A stretch of 64,000 nt of DNA, from NCBI RefSeq assembly GCF_020509005.1, contig NC_063021.1, positions 2,356,001-2,420,000 of the forward strand. Direction: 5' to 3'. The first letter of the stretch is position 1. Each line of letters starts with the position of its first letter. A model generated the notes under the pieces. The model saw only the letters and a program-made list of their open reading frames with translations, made no database searches and was not told the origin of the DNA. The position numbers and the translations under genes were made by a program. Of this stretch, positions 31,489 to 42,254 are shown in pieces. Origin of the DNA: Fulvia fulva. Lineage: Eukaryota > Ascomycota > Dothideomycetes > Mycosphaerellales > Mycosphaerellaceae.

Positions 31489-33972
31489 CAGAAGCCATAC
31501 TGGACACCAGAGTGCACAGCCAAAGTCAAGGAGGCAAGGAGAGCAAGAAGGAGATGGGAGCAACGACGCACCCAAGCAAACTGGGAAGCCTATAATAACG
31601 CGTGCAAAGCAAAGAAGGCGCAGATCAGAAGAGACAAGACGCAGGAGTGGAGGTCAACTGTAGGGATGATCACAGAACACCCGGAACAAATCTGGAGACT
31701 AGTAGAATGGGCCAGGAAACCAGACGAGGAACGAAACTCCCCGCCCCAGTTTCCCTCAATACAGGACCAAGACGGGGAAACGCAAACCACTCCGATAGGG
31801 AAAGCGAAAGCATTCGCAGACCACTTCTTCGGGACTCAGGTAGAGGCAGACCTAAGCAACATCCTAGGAACACACATTCCTCCGCCAAGGGAGGCTAACT
31901 GGCAAGTGTCTGCTATAGAGATCGGAAACATTATCAAGAAACTGAAGGGCAACAAAGCCCCAGGCCCAGACAAGATCCCTAACTGTTACCTAAAAGCTAG
32001 CAGCAGCCTTATTACTCCAGTGCTTGCGCCAATCTTTACCCAGTGCATGAAGCAGGGGTATTGCCCAAAGGCCTTTAGGCAATCACTGACTTGCGTCCTA
32101 AGGAAACCCCAAAAGGAAGACTATACCAAGTTGAAGTCATACAGACCAATTGCGTTGCTGAACACACTAGGGAAGCTCCTAGAGAAGGTCGTGGCTATAA
32201 GGCTCACCGGAATAGTAGAAGAACACAACCTCCTCCCGGCAACGCAAATGGGGGGGAGACAAAAGAGATCTACCCTCACAGCAGTCGAACTGATCACAGA
32301 GCAAATCAGACACATCTGGCACTATGGCAACAACAAGGTAGCCTCACTGCTTTCACTAGACATATCAGGGGCTTTCGACAATGTGTCCCACGCAAGGCTC
32401 CTACACATCCTCAGAATGAAAAGCATCCCAGCCTGGATAGTACACTTTGTGCAGTCATTCCTTAAGGACAGAACAACCCAGATCCTCCTAGGGTCCTTCA
32501 AAGCCCCGTAGACCCCAATTGCGAACACGGGCATCCCACAGGGCTCTACACTCTCCCCAATTCTGTTCCTCCTCTTTATGGCCGACCTGACCCCACTCCT
32601 AGAAACAGCAAACACCTCAGCATCGGGGTTCGTGGATGACACAAATATCCTAGCGTGGTCGGGGTCCACAGAGGAAAACTGCGCACTCCTAGAGGAGAGA
32701 CATAGACAATGCGAAAAGTGGGCAAGAGAGCATGGGGCAAAATTCGCACCGGACAAGTACCAACTTATCCATTTTAGCAAGGCAAAGACAAAACACAACT
32801 TGGCAGCACCAGTAAAAATCCAGGGGTTCGAGACCCATCCTACAAGGGAACTCAGAGTCCTTGGGATATGGCTAGACCCGAAACTCAGCTGGGGACCACA
32901 AGTGAAGAAGGCGCAAGCGAGAGCGGACACCAACAGACAATCAATCGAGAGACTCACTGCGTCAACCTGGGGGGCGACCTTCACAAAGGCCCAGACCATG
33001 TACAAGGCCATTGTCAAGCCCGCAATGCTATATGGAGCAGCAATTTGGGCAGCGGAAAAACACATCCCGAAGAGAATTGAGGACCCCCTCAACAGAGCGC
33101 AGGCAGCCTGCCTAAAGAGAGTACTAGGGGCATACAAGTCAACCCCTCACAGGACAATGGAAATGGAATCAGGTACAGCCCCCATCAGGGAGTACCTCCA
33201 GGGCATGAGGTGTCAATACGCAGAGAAGACATCAGCATACCCAGCCCAGGGAACCATCCAAGCAGCTACTCAAAGGATAAGAACCCAGTGGGAGAGGAGG
33301 AGAAGACCCAACCGGCCACACATGATCCCACAGAAGGAAGCAGACCTAAAAACATCACAGGAAATCCTAGCAGCCCTTGAACAGAGAGAAGCTCTGAGGG
33401 AGCAAGCTAACACAGGGGACAAAGGGAAAAAGAAGCAAAGCCAAGCAGAAAGGATCGCAGGTCACCTATGGGAAACGCGTTGGAACCAAAAACCGGTGAG
33501 GCCAGGAGCCCCACCAGCGGCCAGGACCTTCGGGAGGTATAACTACCTTATCTATAAAGACCTGAAGAGGGCGGAAGCAAGCATAGCTATCCAGATTCGC
33601 TCTGAGCACATTGGGCTGAGAGCATACTTGCACTAAAGAAGAGTCCCAGGATACGATTCCAAACGTTGCCCCTGTGGCTACCTATCCCAAAACCCGGAGC
33701 ACATGGTGCTGAACTGTACTAAGTGGGTAAAAGGGAGAAGCCAGTGGAGGGCGAAGGCAAGAGACAGGCAATACCAGGCCATCATCCAGGACAGACAAGA
33801 TATAAGGAGAGTGACAAGATGGATCCTTAACGAGGACTACCTAGAGCAATTCTCCCTAGCAGTAGAAACGGAAAGGTGGATAGAGAGGAGGGAGAGAGAG
33901 AGAAGAGCCGGGGAAACAGAAGGGAGAAAGGGAATCGAGAGGAGGACATCACCAGGGTTACGGGCAAGGTAG
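31489..33972 (+). pseudogene. LINE B ORF2 remnant: reverse transcriptase and zinc knuckle, two stops
   Basis: One frame throughout, interrupted by TAG at 32,509-32,511 and TAA at 33,634-33,636. Reverse transcriptase motifs: KAPGPDKIPN, YRPIALLNTLGKLLEKV, LSLDISGAFDNVSHARLL, NTGIPQGSTLSPILF and the catalytic FVDDTNILAW at about 32,630. The C-terminal knuckle CPCGYLSQNPEHMVLNC lies at about 33,664-33,715. The first stop fits CAG to TAG, as RIP would make. The endonuclease and ORF1 are missing through 5' truncation, the usual fate of incomplete target-primed reverse transcription. The open frame that extends leftward into the LTR (31,375) is a chance fusion. Confidence 0.88.
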
Positions 33973-34182
33973 TCATAGGGTAACAACCATGACACTAGCG
34001 TACCCTGAAGGAAGGAGAACGAAAGGACAAGACAGGAAAGAACGAGGAGGGCAAAGACGAGGAGGTTTTCATCCGTTAATCGGGTTTCCTACCTACACAA
34101 ATAGACCTAAATAGCGAGAGACCTGCATAGGCCATAGGGCACTAAAACAGGCGAATGAATAATCTATCTATCTATCTATATA
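31489..34182 (+). mobile_element. LINE B, 5'-truncated non-LTR retrotransposon
   Basis: A relative of LINE A that is clearly a different family (protein-level similarity, many synonymous differences). It starts in the linker between endonuclease and reverse transcriptase and runs to its own 3' untranslated region and a (TCTA)n tail at about 34,160-34,180. The base composition is largely unmutated: CA and TG are plentiful. It sits directly behind 11 bp of copia-1 internal sequence, and its tail abuts a RIP-degraded LINE A at about 34,183. No clear target-site duplication is seen. Confidence 0.88.
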
Positions 34183-37052
34183 GTAACCTACTATAGGATC
34201 GAACATAAACTCGAGGCGTCGTTAGACCACATACTAGTTAGGATCTCTATTACGATATAGATATAACGTATACTAGCGAGAACCCCTAAGCTAAACTAGG
34301 GAAAGGCCTACTAGGCTAATATCTAGGCGTATCTCGATAACTCTAAGAGGCTAGTCTAGATCGCGTAGTAGTAATACAATAGTAAAGACGAGATAGACGA
34401 GGTAGTCTAAGGGTTAATAGACGAAATAAGAAAAGCGACCTTACTTTACGTTCCGCTTACCTAACTAACGATATAGTCTAAACTATACTAGACGCTAAAG
34501 TATACTACGGTAGTAAGAGAAGTAAGGAGAGCCCGCCGGGTATAGACGAGTAGCTATAGCGAGGAGGCCTAGAACGTATATAGGGAGGTATACTAATAGA
34601 AGAAAGCTATAATACGGAGGGAGAAAGTAGTCGGCTAGAGGGCTATAGTAGAAGAAATCGCCGGTAAGCTAGCGAGGATATAGAAGCTAGCGAAATAGGC
34701 CCGATAGGACCCTATATAGGGCCCCTCCTTCTCTATCCTAGCGCTATAATCGCCTAGTGGCCCGGTTAGCGACCCCGAGGCTAAGGCGCGTCTACTAGCT
34801 AGTAAGTTCTTCCCGCCCCTAGTCGAGGCTAATCTAAGCGATATAAACAGCTCTACTCCCCTAGCCCCTAGTATCGCGGTCTAATAGGAGGTGTCCGAGG
34901 GAGAAGTTACCGCTATACTTAGGAAGTTACCGGCGAAGAAAGCCCCGGGGCCGGATAGGATCCTAAACGAGCTACTAAAGAAGTATAGAGATTAACTAGC
35001 CCTAGTAGTCGTAGAGATCTTTAACGCCTGCCTATAGACCGGATACTACCCGGTAGTATTTAAACAATCGACGATAGTAGTCCTACGTAAGCCGTAAAAG
35101 GAAGACTATACGTAGGTAAAGTCGTACCGCCTAATTACGCTCCTTAATACTCTTAGGAAGACGCTTAAGAAGCTAGTTATAACGAGACTCTCCGAGGTAG
35201 TAGAGGAATACTCCCTACTCCCGGACACCTAGATAGGTACGTGCCTATAGCGATCGACGCTATCCGCGATAGAACTTATTACCTCTTAGGTAAAGGCGAT
35301 CTAGTATAAGAATAGGGACAAGGTAGCATCCTTACTTAGTCTAGATATATCGGGAGCCTTTGACTACGTGTTATACCCGCGGCTACTCTATATCCTAAGG
35401 TCGAAAGGACTCTCTAAGTAGCTTATTAACTTCGTACGGTCCTACCTCTAAAACCGTAGTACGTCGATCCTAGTCGGTTAGTATAAAAGCCTATCTTAAG
35501 TAGTCTATACTAGAATCGCGGAAGGCTTAACGCTAGTACCTATCCTATTCCTCTTCTTTATACGGACGCTACTCCTAGCCCTAGAATCCTAGAATACCGC
35601 TACGAGCGGCTTCGTAGACAATACGAATATCCTAGCGTAGTCTTTCTCGACTTAGGAGAACTATAGGCTACTAGAAGAGAAGTATAAGATCTACGAGGAC
35701 TAGGCTAGGAGGTATAGGGCTCGGTTTGCCCTAGAAAAGTACAATCTAATACACTTTACGCGCCGGCTACGGTTCTATAATATACAAGCCTCTATCTAGA
35801 TATAGAGGTATATAACTAACCCGGCGAATTAGCTTAGGATCCTCGGACTATAGGTAGACCCGGCGCTACGGTAGAGGAAGTACGTATAGGCAATATTACG
35901 GAAAGCTAAACAGAATATAGTATTATACTAGAGGCTCACTACGTCTATATAGGGGGAGGACTTTCGGTAGTTACGACTTCTATATACGGCTATTATACGG
36001 CCAGTCCTTACCTATAGTAGCTAAGTATAGTCCTTAGGCGAGAGGGCCTACCTATTAAAGGGACTCGTCGCGCCGTTAGCGAAGATTCAAAACCAATGCC
36101 TAAGGAAGGTTACCGGGGTATATAAGTCGACACTAATAAGGATACTTAAGTACGAGACCGCTATACCGCCGATCGACCTATATATCTAGGGACTACGGAC
36201 CTCCTACTTAGGTAAGTCGGTATAGTACCTAGTATAGAAGGTCATCGCTAGTATAGTTGTAAGGGCCCGTAAATTAGTACTAGCGTATAAGGGTATTCGA
36301 CCCGGAAACGAGTCGAACTACCGGGTAAGGGACGAATAGCTAGTAATACGATAGGAAGGTAAGAAATTGTTTATAGAGTAACTATAGAAAGAGAGGTAGA
36401 ACAACTAGGGTATAGGGTATAGTAGACGCCCTTAGCTAGCGGGATAACCTAAGGAATAGTTAGCTACGAAATCCGCGGTTAAGTACCCCCCGAAGCTTAT
36501 CTACTACCGCCTTACGAGGGTATAGAGTAGTATAGTAACCTAACTACGAAGCGAACATATCGGCCTCTAGGGGTATCTATTATAGAGGAAGGTTCTAGAA
36601 TATACGAATACTAGCTACCGCTACGGCGATTACTCCTAGAATATACGGTACGTACTCCTCGTCTATCCGAGGTAGTCGCTACGAACGGGGGAGTAGATAG
36701 TAAAGGCGAGAAACCGGACGATTAGGGCACTTCTTAATAACGTTAAGGACCTACGGCGTATTACGAACTAGATACTAGAGAAGGGCTAGCTAGAACAGTA
36801 CCGCCTAGTAGGAGTAGTATAGAAAGAGAGGATATGGCGTAGCGCGACGAGACCGGCTAGGAGCGGGGGCTAATAGGGTAGTAATATAGACTACGTACGT
36901 TTAGAGAGAAAGCTAATCTAGATAAGGAGAAGTCGGGGGCGGGAAGGGTTTTTACCTATTTGGGTTTCCCTTTGTATATAACAGTAGATATATACCTATA
37001 TAGGCCGAATAGGGCCCTAGAATAGGGGAATAACAAATCTATCTTTCTATCT
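34183..37052 (+). mobile_element. RIP-degraded LINE A, 5'-truncated copy
   Basis: It aligns with 49,060-51,922 of the younger copy from the end of the endonuclease domain through reverse transcriptase to the (TCTA)n tail at about 37,030-37,050. It is heavily mutated: CpA is almost gone and stops are frequent. Its 5' end abuts the tail of LINE B, which suggests LINE B inserted into or beside it. Confidence 0.9.
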
Positions 37053-38755
37053 ATTATTTACTAATAGCCTATAAAAGAGGGCCTAGTATTACCGAAGGTC
37101 ACTAAAAAGATACGTAACGCGCACTTTATTAGTACTATTAGTAGGGGTACAAATATCGGAGATAAACCTACTAATAGCGTAGTATCGCTAACTACTTAAG
37201 AGGATAGTAACCGTACCGTTCTCGTAGTTATAAATAGTACTAGGGGTACTAAAGGTATAGCTACGTCTAGTAGGACCTCTATTAAATACCGAAAGCTCTC
37301 TAGCCGCTAGTAGTATTAAATCTTTAGTTATATTAGCGCTAAACGTATTACGTAGTTACCGTATAGAGTTAAGGGGGTGATTATTAACGATAGTCTAAGC
37401 GTACCCCTTACTATATATTATAGAGTATAGAGGCTTAGTAAAGCTTATAAGGTATATAATCGGTCTTAGCCTATTAGGGTAATGACCCTATACGGCTATA
37501 TAGCTATAGACTTAGTAGAATTTACTATCGCCTATAACAGTAATAGGTACCTTGTCTACTTCTACGATCTAGATTCCTATAGATACTTCTAGTTTACTAT
37601 TAAGAATAGGGATTAGTAATTGGTATTAGCTTGCTTTAATAGCCTACTAAGCTTTCTTAACTTTATTAGTCGTAGGTTCGTATACTTCTATAGCAATAAC
37701 GAGCCCGCTATTAGGAAGGTGTTTCTCTTAGTCATTAATAATAACAAGATTGAATAGTACGTAACCGCGGCATACGCGCCTACGTAGGACCTAGTAGAAA
37801 GAGCTAGAGCTCTGATCATTACTATAAGTAGAACCATTCGTATCTACGTACGATTGCCGGAAAAGCTTTAGCTAGAATGTACTATAGTAGCGGTATATAT
37901 CCTCTAGCGATCCCCTATCTAGTTAAAGGGCTAGAAGACCCTATTCGAATTAGTAATAGGACGAATTCCGAACGTAGGTTATATAGTAGTGTATAGCTCC
38001 CTTATATACGTGTTTATCTATAGACTAGATTAGCCTAGTAGAGCGAGAAACTCTAAGAGAGAGCGCTTATAGGCTACCTTATATAATACGACTCTACTAA
38101 TATCTACCGCGTATAGGGCCTATTAAAAGATAGGGCTATACGAGTTAAGGACGTCCTCTTTAATAAGACTACGTTCTATAACCTATTACGCCTAATAGTA
38201 GGGTATACGACCCCTATCGAGAACATCGTAATAGCGGAACCGGCTAAAGAGCCTAAACAATACTACGACCTATATATCGCTTATTAAGAGTAAGACATAG
38301 TATAGGCCGAGAGGGTAGAAGAATAGGCTTAGTAGCCGTATACCTAATAACCTCGAGACGCTTACTAAAAGCTCCTTAGGTAAGAACTATACTAGCCGTA
38401 ACACCTCGAATTAGTAATATATAACTAAAAAGACTAGCAAATCGAGTACGTAATAGATCACGTAACTTAAGACAATATATAGTAGTTAGTATATAACACT
38501 ACTAACTACTACGACACCCTATAGTAGTAGATAATAGATACCCTTACCGTAGAAGACCGTAAGGAGATTATAGGTAATACGGACCCTAATCGCGAGCTAT
38601 ATCCATTTATATTCACACTACTAGAAGACGCGTTAATAAATAACGCGTCTAATATACTACTCTCCCCCCTAGAGCTAGAGCTCTACACACTAGAGGAGTC
38701 TAACTATATAGTTATAGAGAACAGAAAGCGCCTATAAACGGCCTACTTCTACTAT
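37053..38755 (+). mobile_element. RIP-degraded copia-like fragment (integrase region)
   Basis: No open frame remains, but the plus strand around 37,860-38,160 still reads as the C-terminal part of a copia integrase. There is LKG..KTLFELV.GRIPNVGYIVVYSSLIYVF with stops at former Trp and Gln codons, compare the LKG-KTPYE...PNVSHLRVFG pattern. The segment before it has pre-integrase-like spacing. Neither LTR is present; LINE A copies bound it on both sides. Confidence 0.6.
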
Positions 38756-38936
38756 ATAGATAGATAGATAGATTTGTCATTCCCCTGTTCTAGGACCCTA
38801 TCCGGCCTATGCAGGTATATATCTATTGTTATGTACAAAGGGAAACCCGAATAGGTGAAAACCCTTCCCGCCCCCGACTACTCCTTGTCTAGATTAGCTT
38901 TCCCTCTGAACGTACGTAGTCCATGTCACTACCCCG

Positions 38937-41900
38937 TTAGCCCCCGCTCCTAGCCGGTCTCGTCGCGCTGCGTCGTGTCCTCTCTTCCTGAACTGCTCCT
39001 ACTAGGCGGTACTGTTCTAGCCAGCCCTTCTCTAGTATCCAGTTCGTAATGCGCCGTAGGTCTTCAGCGTTGTTAAGAAGTGCCCCAATCGTCCGGTTCC
39101 TCGCCTTTGCCATCCACTCCCCCCTTCCTAGCGACCACCTCGGACAGACGAGGAGTGCGTGCCGTACGTTCTGGGAGCGATAGCCGCAGGGGCAGCTAGT
39201 ATTCGTGTATCCTGGAACCTTCCTCCATGATAGGTACCCCTGGAGGCCGATGTGTTCGCTTCGCAGTTGGGTTGCTATGCTACTCTGTGCCCTCGTAAGG
39301 CGGTAGTGGATGAGCTTCGGGGGGTGCTTGACCGCGGATTTTGTAGCTGACCATTCCTTAGGTTGTCCCGCTGGCTGAGGGCGTCCACTATGCCCTACAA
39401 CCTGGTTGTTCCACCTCTCTTTCCATAGTTGCTCTACAAACGATTTCTCACCTTCCCATTGTGTTGCTAGCTGTTCGTCCCTTGCCCGGTAGTTCGGCTC
39501 GTTTCCGGGTCGAATGCCCTTGTGCGCTGGTACTGATTCGCGGGCCCTTGCGACTGCACTGGCGATGACCTTCTGTACTGGGTACTGTGCCGACTTGCCT
39601 AAGTAGGAGGTCCGTAGTCCCTGGATGTATAGGTCGATCGGCGGTATAGCGGTCTCGTGCTCAAGCATCCTCGTTGGTGTCGACTTATATGCCCCGGTGA
39701 CCTTCCTTAGGCATTGGTTTTGGATCTTCGCTAGCGGCGCGACGAGTCCCTTCGATGGGCAGGCCCTCTCGCCTAAGGACCACACTTGGCTGCCATAGGT
39801 AAGGACTGGCCGTACAATAGCCGTATATAGAAGTCGTGACTGCCGGAAGTCCGCCCCCCATGTGGACGCAGTGAGCCTCTGGCATGATGCCATATTCTGT
39901 TCAGCTTTCCGTAATATTGCCTGTACGTGCTTCCTCCACCGTAGCGCCGGGTCCACCCATAGTCCGAGGATCCTGAGCTGATTTGCCGGGTTAGTCGTGT
40001 GCCCCTGTATCTGGATAGAAGCTTGCATATTGTGGAACCGTGGCCGGCGCGTAAAGTGTATCAGATTGTACTTTTCTGGGGCAAACCGAGCCCCGTGCCT
40101 CCTAGCCCAGTCCTCGCAGATCTTGTGCTTCTCTTCTAGTAGCCTACAGTTCTCCTCAGTCGAGGAAGACCACGCTAGGATGTTTGTGTCGTCTACGAAG
40201 CCGCTCGCAGCGGTGTTCTGGGATTCTAGGGCTGGGAGCAGCGTCGCCATAAAGAAGAGGAACAGAATAGGTGCTAGCGTTGAGCCTTGCGGGATTCCAG
40301 TGTGGACTGCTTGAAATGGGCTTCTGTACTGGCCGACCAGGATCGACGTACTGCGGTTTTGGAGGTAGGACCGTACGAAGTTGACAAGCCACTCAGGGAG
40401 TCCTTTCGACCTTAGGATGTAGAGAAGCCGCGGGTGTGACACGTAGTCGAAGGCTCCCGATATGTCTAGGCTAAGTAAGGAAGCCACCTTGTCCCTATTC
40501 TTATACCAGATGGCCTTTACCTGAGAGGTGATAAGTTCCATCGCGGATAGCGTCGATCGCTGTGGGCGCGCACCCATCTGGGTGTCCGGGAGTAGGGAGT
40601 GTTCCTCTGCCGCCTCGGAGAGTCTCGTTGCAACCAGCTTCTCAAGCGCCTTCCCAAGAGTGTTAAGGAGCGCAATTGGGCGGTACGACTTCACCTGCGT
40701 ATAGTCTTCCTTCTGCGGCTTGCGTAGGACCACTGTCGTCGATTGTTTAAAAGCTATCGGGTGGTATCCGGTCTGTAGGCAGGCGTTGAAGATCGCTGCA
40801 ACTGCTGGGGCTAGTTGATCTCTACACTTCTTTAGTAGCTCGTTTGGGATCCCATCCGGCCCCGGGGCTTTCTTCGCCGGCAACTTCCTCAGCACAGCGG
40901 TAACTTCTCCCTCGGACACCTCCTGTTGGACCGCGATGCTAGGGGCTAGGGGAGTAGAGCTGTTTATGTCGCTTAGATCAGCCTCGACTGGGGGTGGGAA
41001 GAACTTGCTAGCCAGTAGACGCGCCTTGGCCTCGGGGTCGCTAACCGGGCCACTAGGCGATTGTAGCGCTGGGATAGAGAAGGAGGGGCCCTGTGTAGGG
41101 TCCTGTCGGGCCCATTTCGCTAGCTTCCACATCCTCTCTGGCTTGCCGGCGATTTCTTCCACTGTGGCCCTCCAGCCGACTGCTTTCTCCCTCCGTATTA
41201 TGGCTTTCTTCTGTTGGCATGCCTCCCTGTATACGTTCCAGGCCTCCTCGCTATGGCTGCTCGTCCACACCCGGCGGGCTCTCCTTGCTTCTCTTACTAC
41301 CGCAGTGCACTCCGGCGTCCAGTATGGTTTGGACCATGTCGTTGGTTGGGCAAGCGGAACGTGAAGTGAGGTCGCTTTTCTTATTTCGTCTGTCAACCCC
41401 TGGACTGCTTCGTCTATCTCGTCTTTACTGTTGTATTGCTGCTGCGCAATCTGGACTAGCCTCTTGGAGTCATCGAGGTACGCCTGGATGTTGGCCCAGT
41501 GGGCCTTTCCCCAGTTTGGCTTAGGGGTTCTCGCTGGTGTGCGTTGTATCTGTGTCGCAATAGAGGTCCTGACTGGCATGTGGTCTGACGACGCCTCGAG
41601 TTCATGTTCGATCCCACAGTAGGTTACCGTGTGGTAGTGGCTATCTGAGATCCAGGAGAGGTCGATCGTGCCTTGGAGTCCCCCTCTCTTCCAGGTGCCC
41701 AGGTCCTTCGGGGTATTGAGGGCAATTGCGTTGCTCGCCATCAAGTCGAGTACTTCGTCGGCTATAGGGTGCGGCTGCATAAGGCTTTCCCAGGAAGGGT
41801 GGTGTATGTTGAAGTCTCCTACTACGATGTGGCACCCTTGTCTCTTGAGCGCACTGTCTAGGTGTCTGCAGACCCCTAGGTCGCGGCTAGACCTCGAGGC

Positions 41901-42254
41901 TGGCGGTTGCATGTATAGGTTGTGTATCCAGGTACTACCCACGTGGAGGGAGGTAATATCGCCCCCGCCTTCTTCGTCTGCGTAGTACACTACCTCCCAG
42001 TCGGATTCCAGTATGTCCTTGCTGACATAGAAGCACGTGCGGGGTCTGCCGTCGCCTCGTAGGCATGTCGTGTAGCCTGGTGACTTGCAGGTCGTTGGTC
42101 TCTTATGGTGCGGGTTAATCCATGGCTCCTGGATTGCAAGGACGTGGTGGACGCGCGGGTCCGCCTCGTGTAGGAAATGGTTCTGGACTATATCCTTGCT
42201 ATGGTTGACGTTATACTGGATGATGCTAAGCGTGTCGAGGCTAGTCATCGGCAT
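38937..42254 (-). CDS. LINE A ORF2: endonuclease-reverse transcriptase
   Basis: About 1,105 aa from the first ATG at 42,254; a second in-frame ATG is at 42,248. The product nicks target DNA and copies its own RNA onto the break. N-terminal APE-type endonuclease (about 10-230): IIQYNVNHSKD, IQEPWINP, GDFNIHHPSWE, SSDHMPV. Reverse transcriptase (about 450-760): KAPGPDGIPNELLKK, YRPIALLNTLGKALEKL, SLDISGAFDYVSHPRLL, HTGIPQGSTLAPILFLFF and catalytic FVDDTNILAW. The thumb region has LRILGLWVDPALRWRKH. The C-terminal knuckle CPCGYRSQNVRHALLVC is followed by a Trp-rich tail. No RNase H domain is recognised. All key residues are present, so activity is plausible. Confidence 0.93.
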   Translation of the reverse strand: MPMTSLDTLSIIQYNVNHSKDIVQNHFLHEADPRVHHVLAIQEPWINPHHKRPTTCKSPGYTTCLRGDGRPRTCFYVSKDILESDWEVVYYADEEGGGDITSLHVGSTWIHNLYMQPPASRSSRDLGVCRHLDSALKRQGCHIVVGDFNIHHPSWESLMQPHPIADEVLDLMASNAIALNTPKDLGTWKRGGLQGTIDLSWISDSHYHTVTYCGIEHELEASSDHMPVRTSIATQIQRTPARTPKPNWGKAHWANIQAYLDDSKRLVQIAQQQYNSKDEIDEAVQGLTDEIRKATSLHVPLAQPTTWSKPYWTPECTAVVREARRARRVWTSSHSEEAWNVYREACQQKKAIIRREKAVGWRATVEEIAGKPERMWKLAKWARQDPTQGPSFSIPALQSPSGPVSDPEAKARLLASKFFPPPVEADLSDINSSTPLAPSIAVQQEVSEGEVTAVLRKLPAKKAPGPDGIPNELLKKCRDQLAPAVAAIFNACLQTGYHPIAFKQSTTVVLRKPQKEDYTQVKSYRPIALLNTLGKALEKLVATRLSEAAEEHSLLPDTQMGARPQRSTLSAMELITSQVKAIWYKNRDKVASLLSLDISGAFDYVSHPRLLYILRSKGLPEWLVNFVRSYLQNRSTSILVGQYRSPFQAVHTGIPQGSTLAPILFLFFMATLLPALESQNTAASGFVDDTNILAWSSSTEENCRLLEEKHKICEDWARRHGARFAPEKYNLIHFTRRPRFHNMQASIQIQGHTTNPANQLRILGLWVDPALRWRKHVQAILRKAEQNMASCQRLTASTWGADFRQSRLLYTAIVRPVLTYGSQVWSLGERACPSKGLVAPLAKIQNQCLRKVTGAYKSTPTRMLEHETAIPPIDLYIQGLRTSYLGKSAQYPVQKVIASAVARARESVPAHKGIRPGNEPNYRARDEQLATQWEGEKSFVEQLWKERWNNQVVGHSGRPQPAGQPKEWSATKSAVKHPPKLIHYRLTRAQSSIATQLRSEHIGLQGYLSWRKVPGYTNTSCPCGYRSQNVRHALLVCPRWSLGRGEWMAKARNRTIGALLNNAEDLRRITNWILEKGWLEQYRLVGAVQEERTRRSATRPARSGG

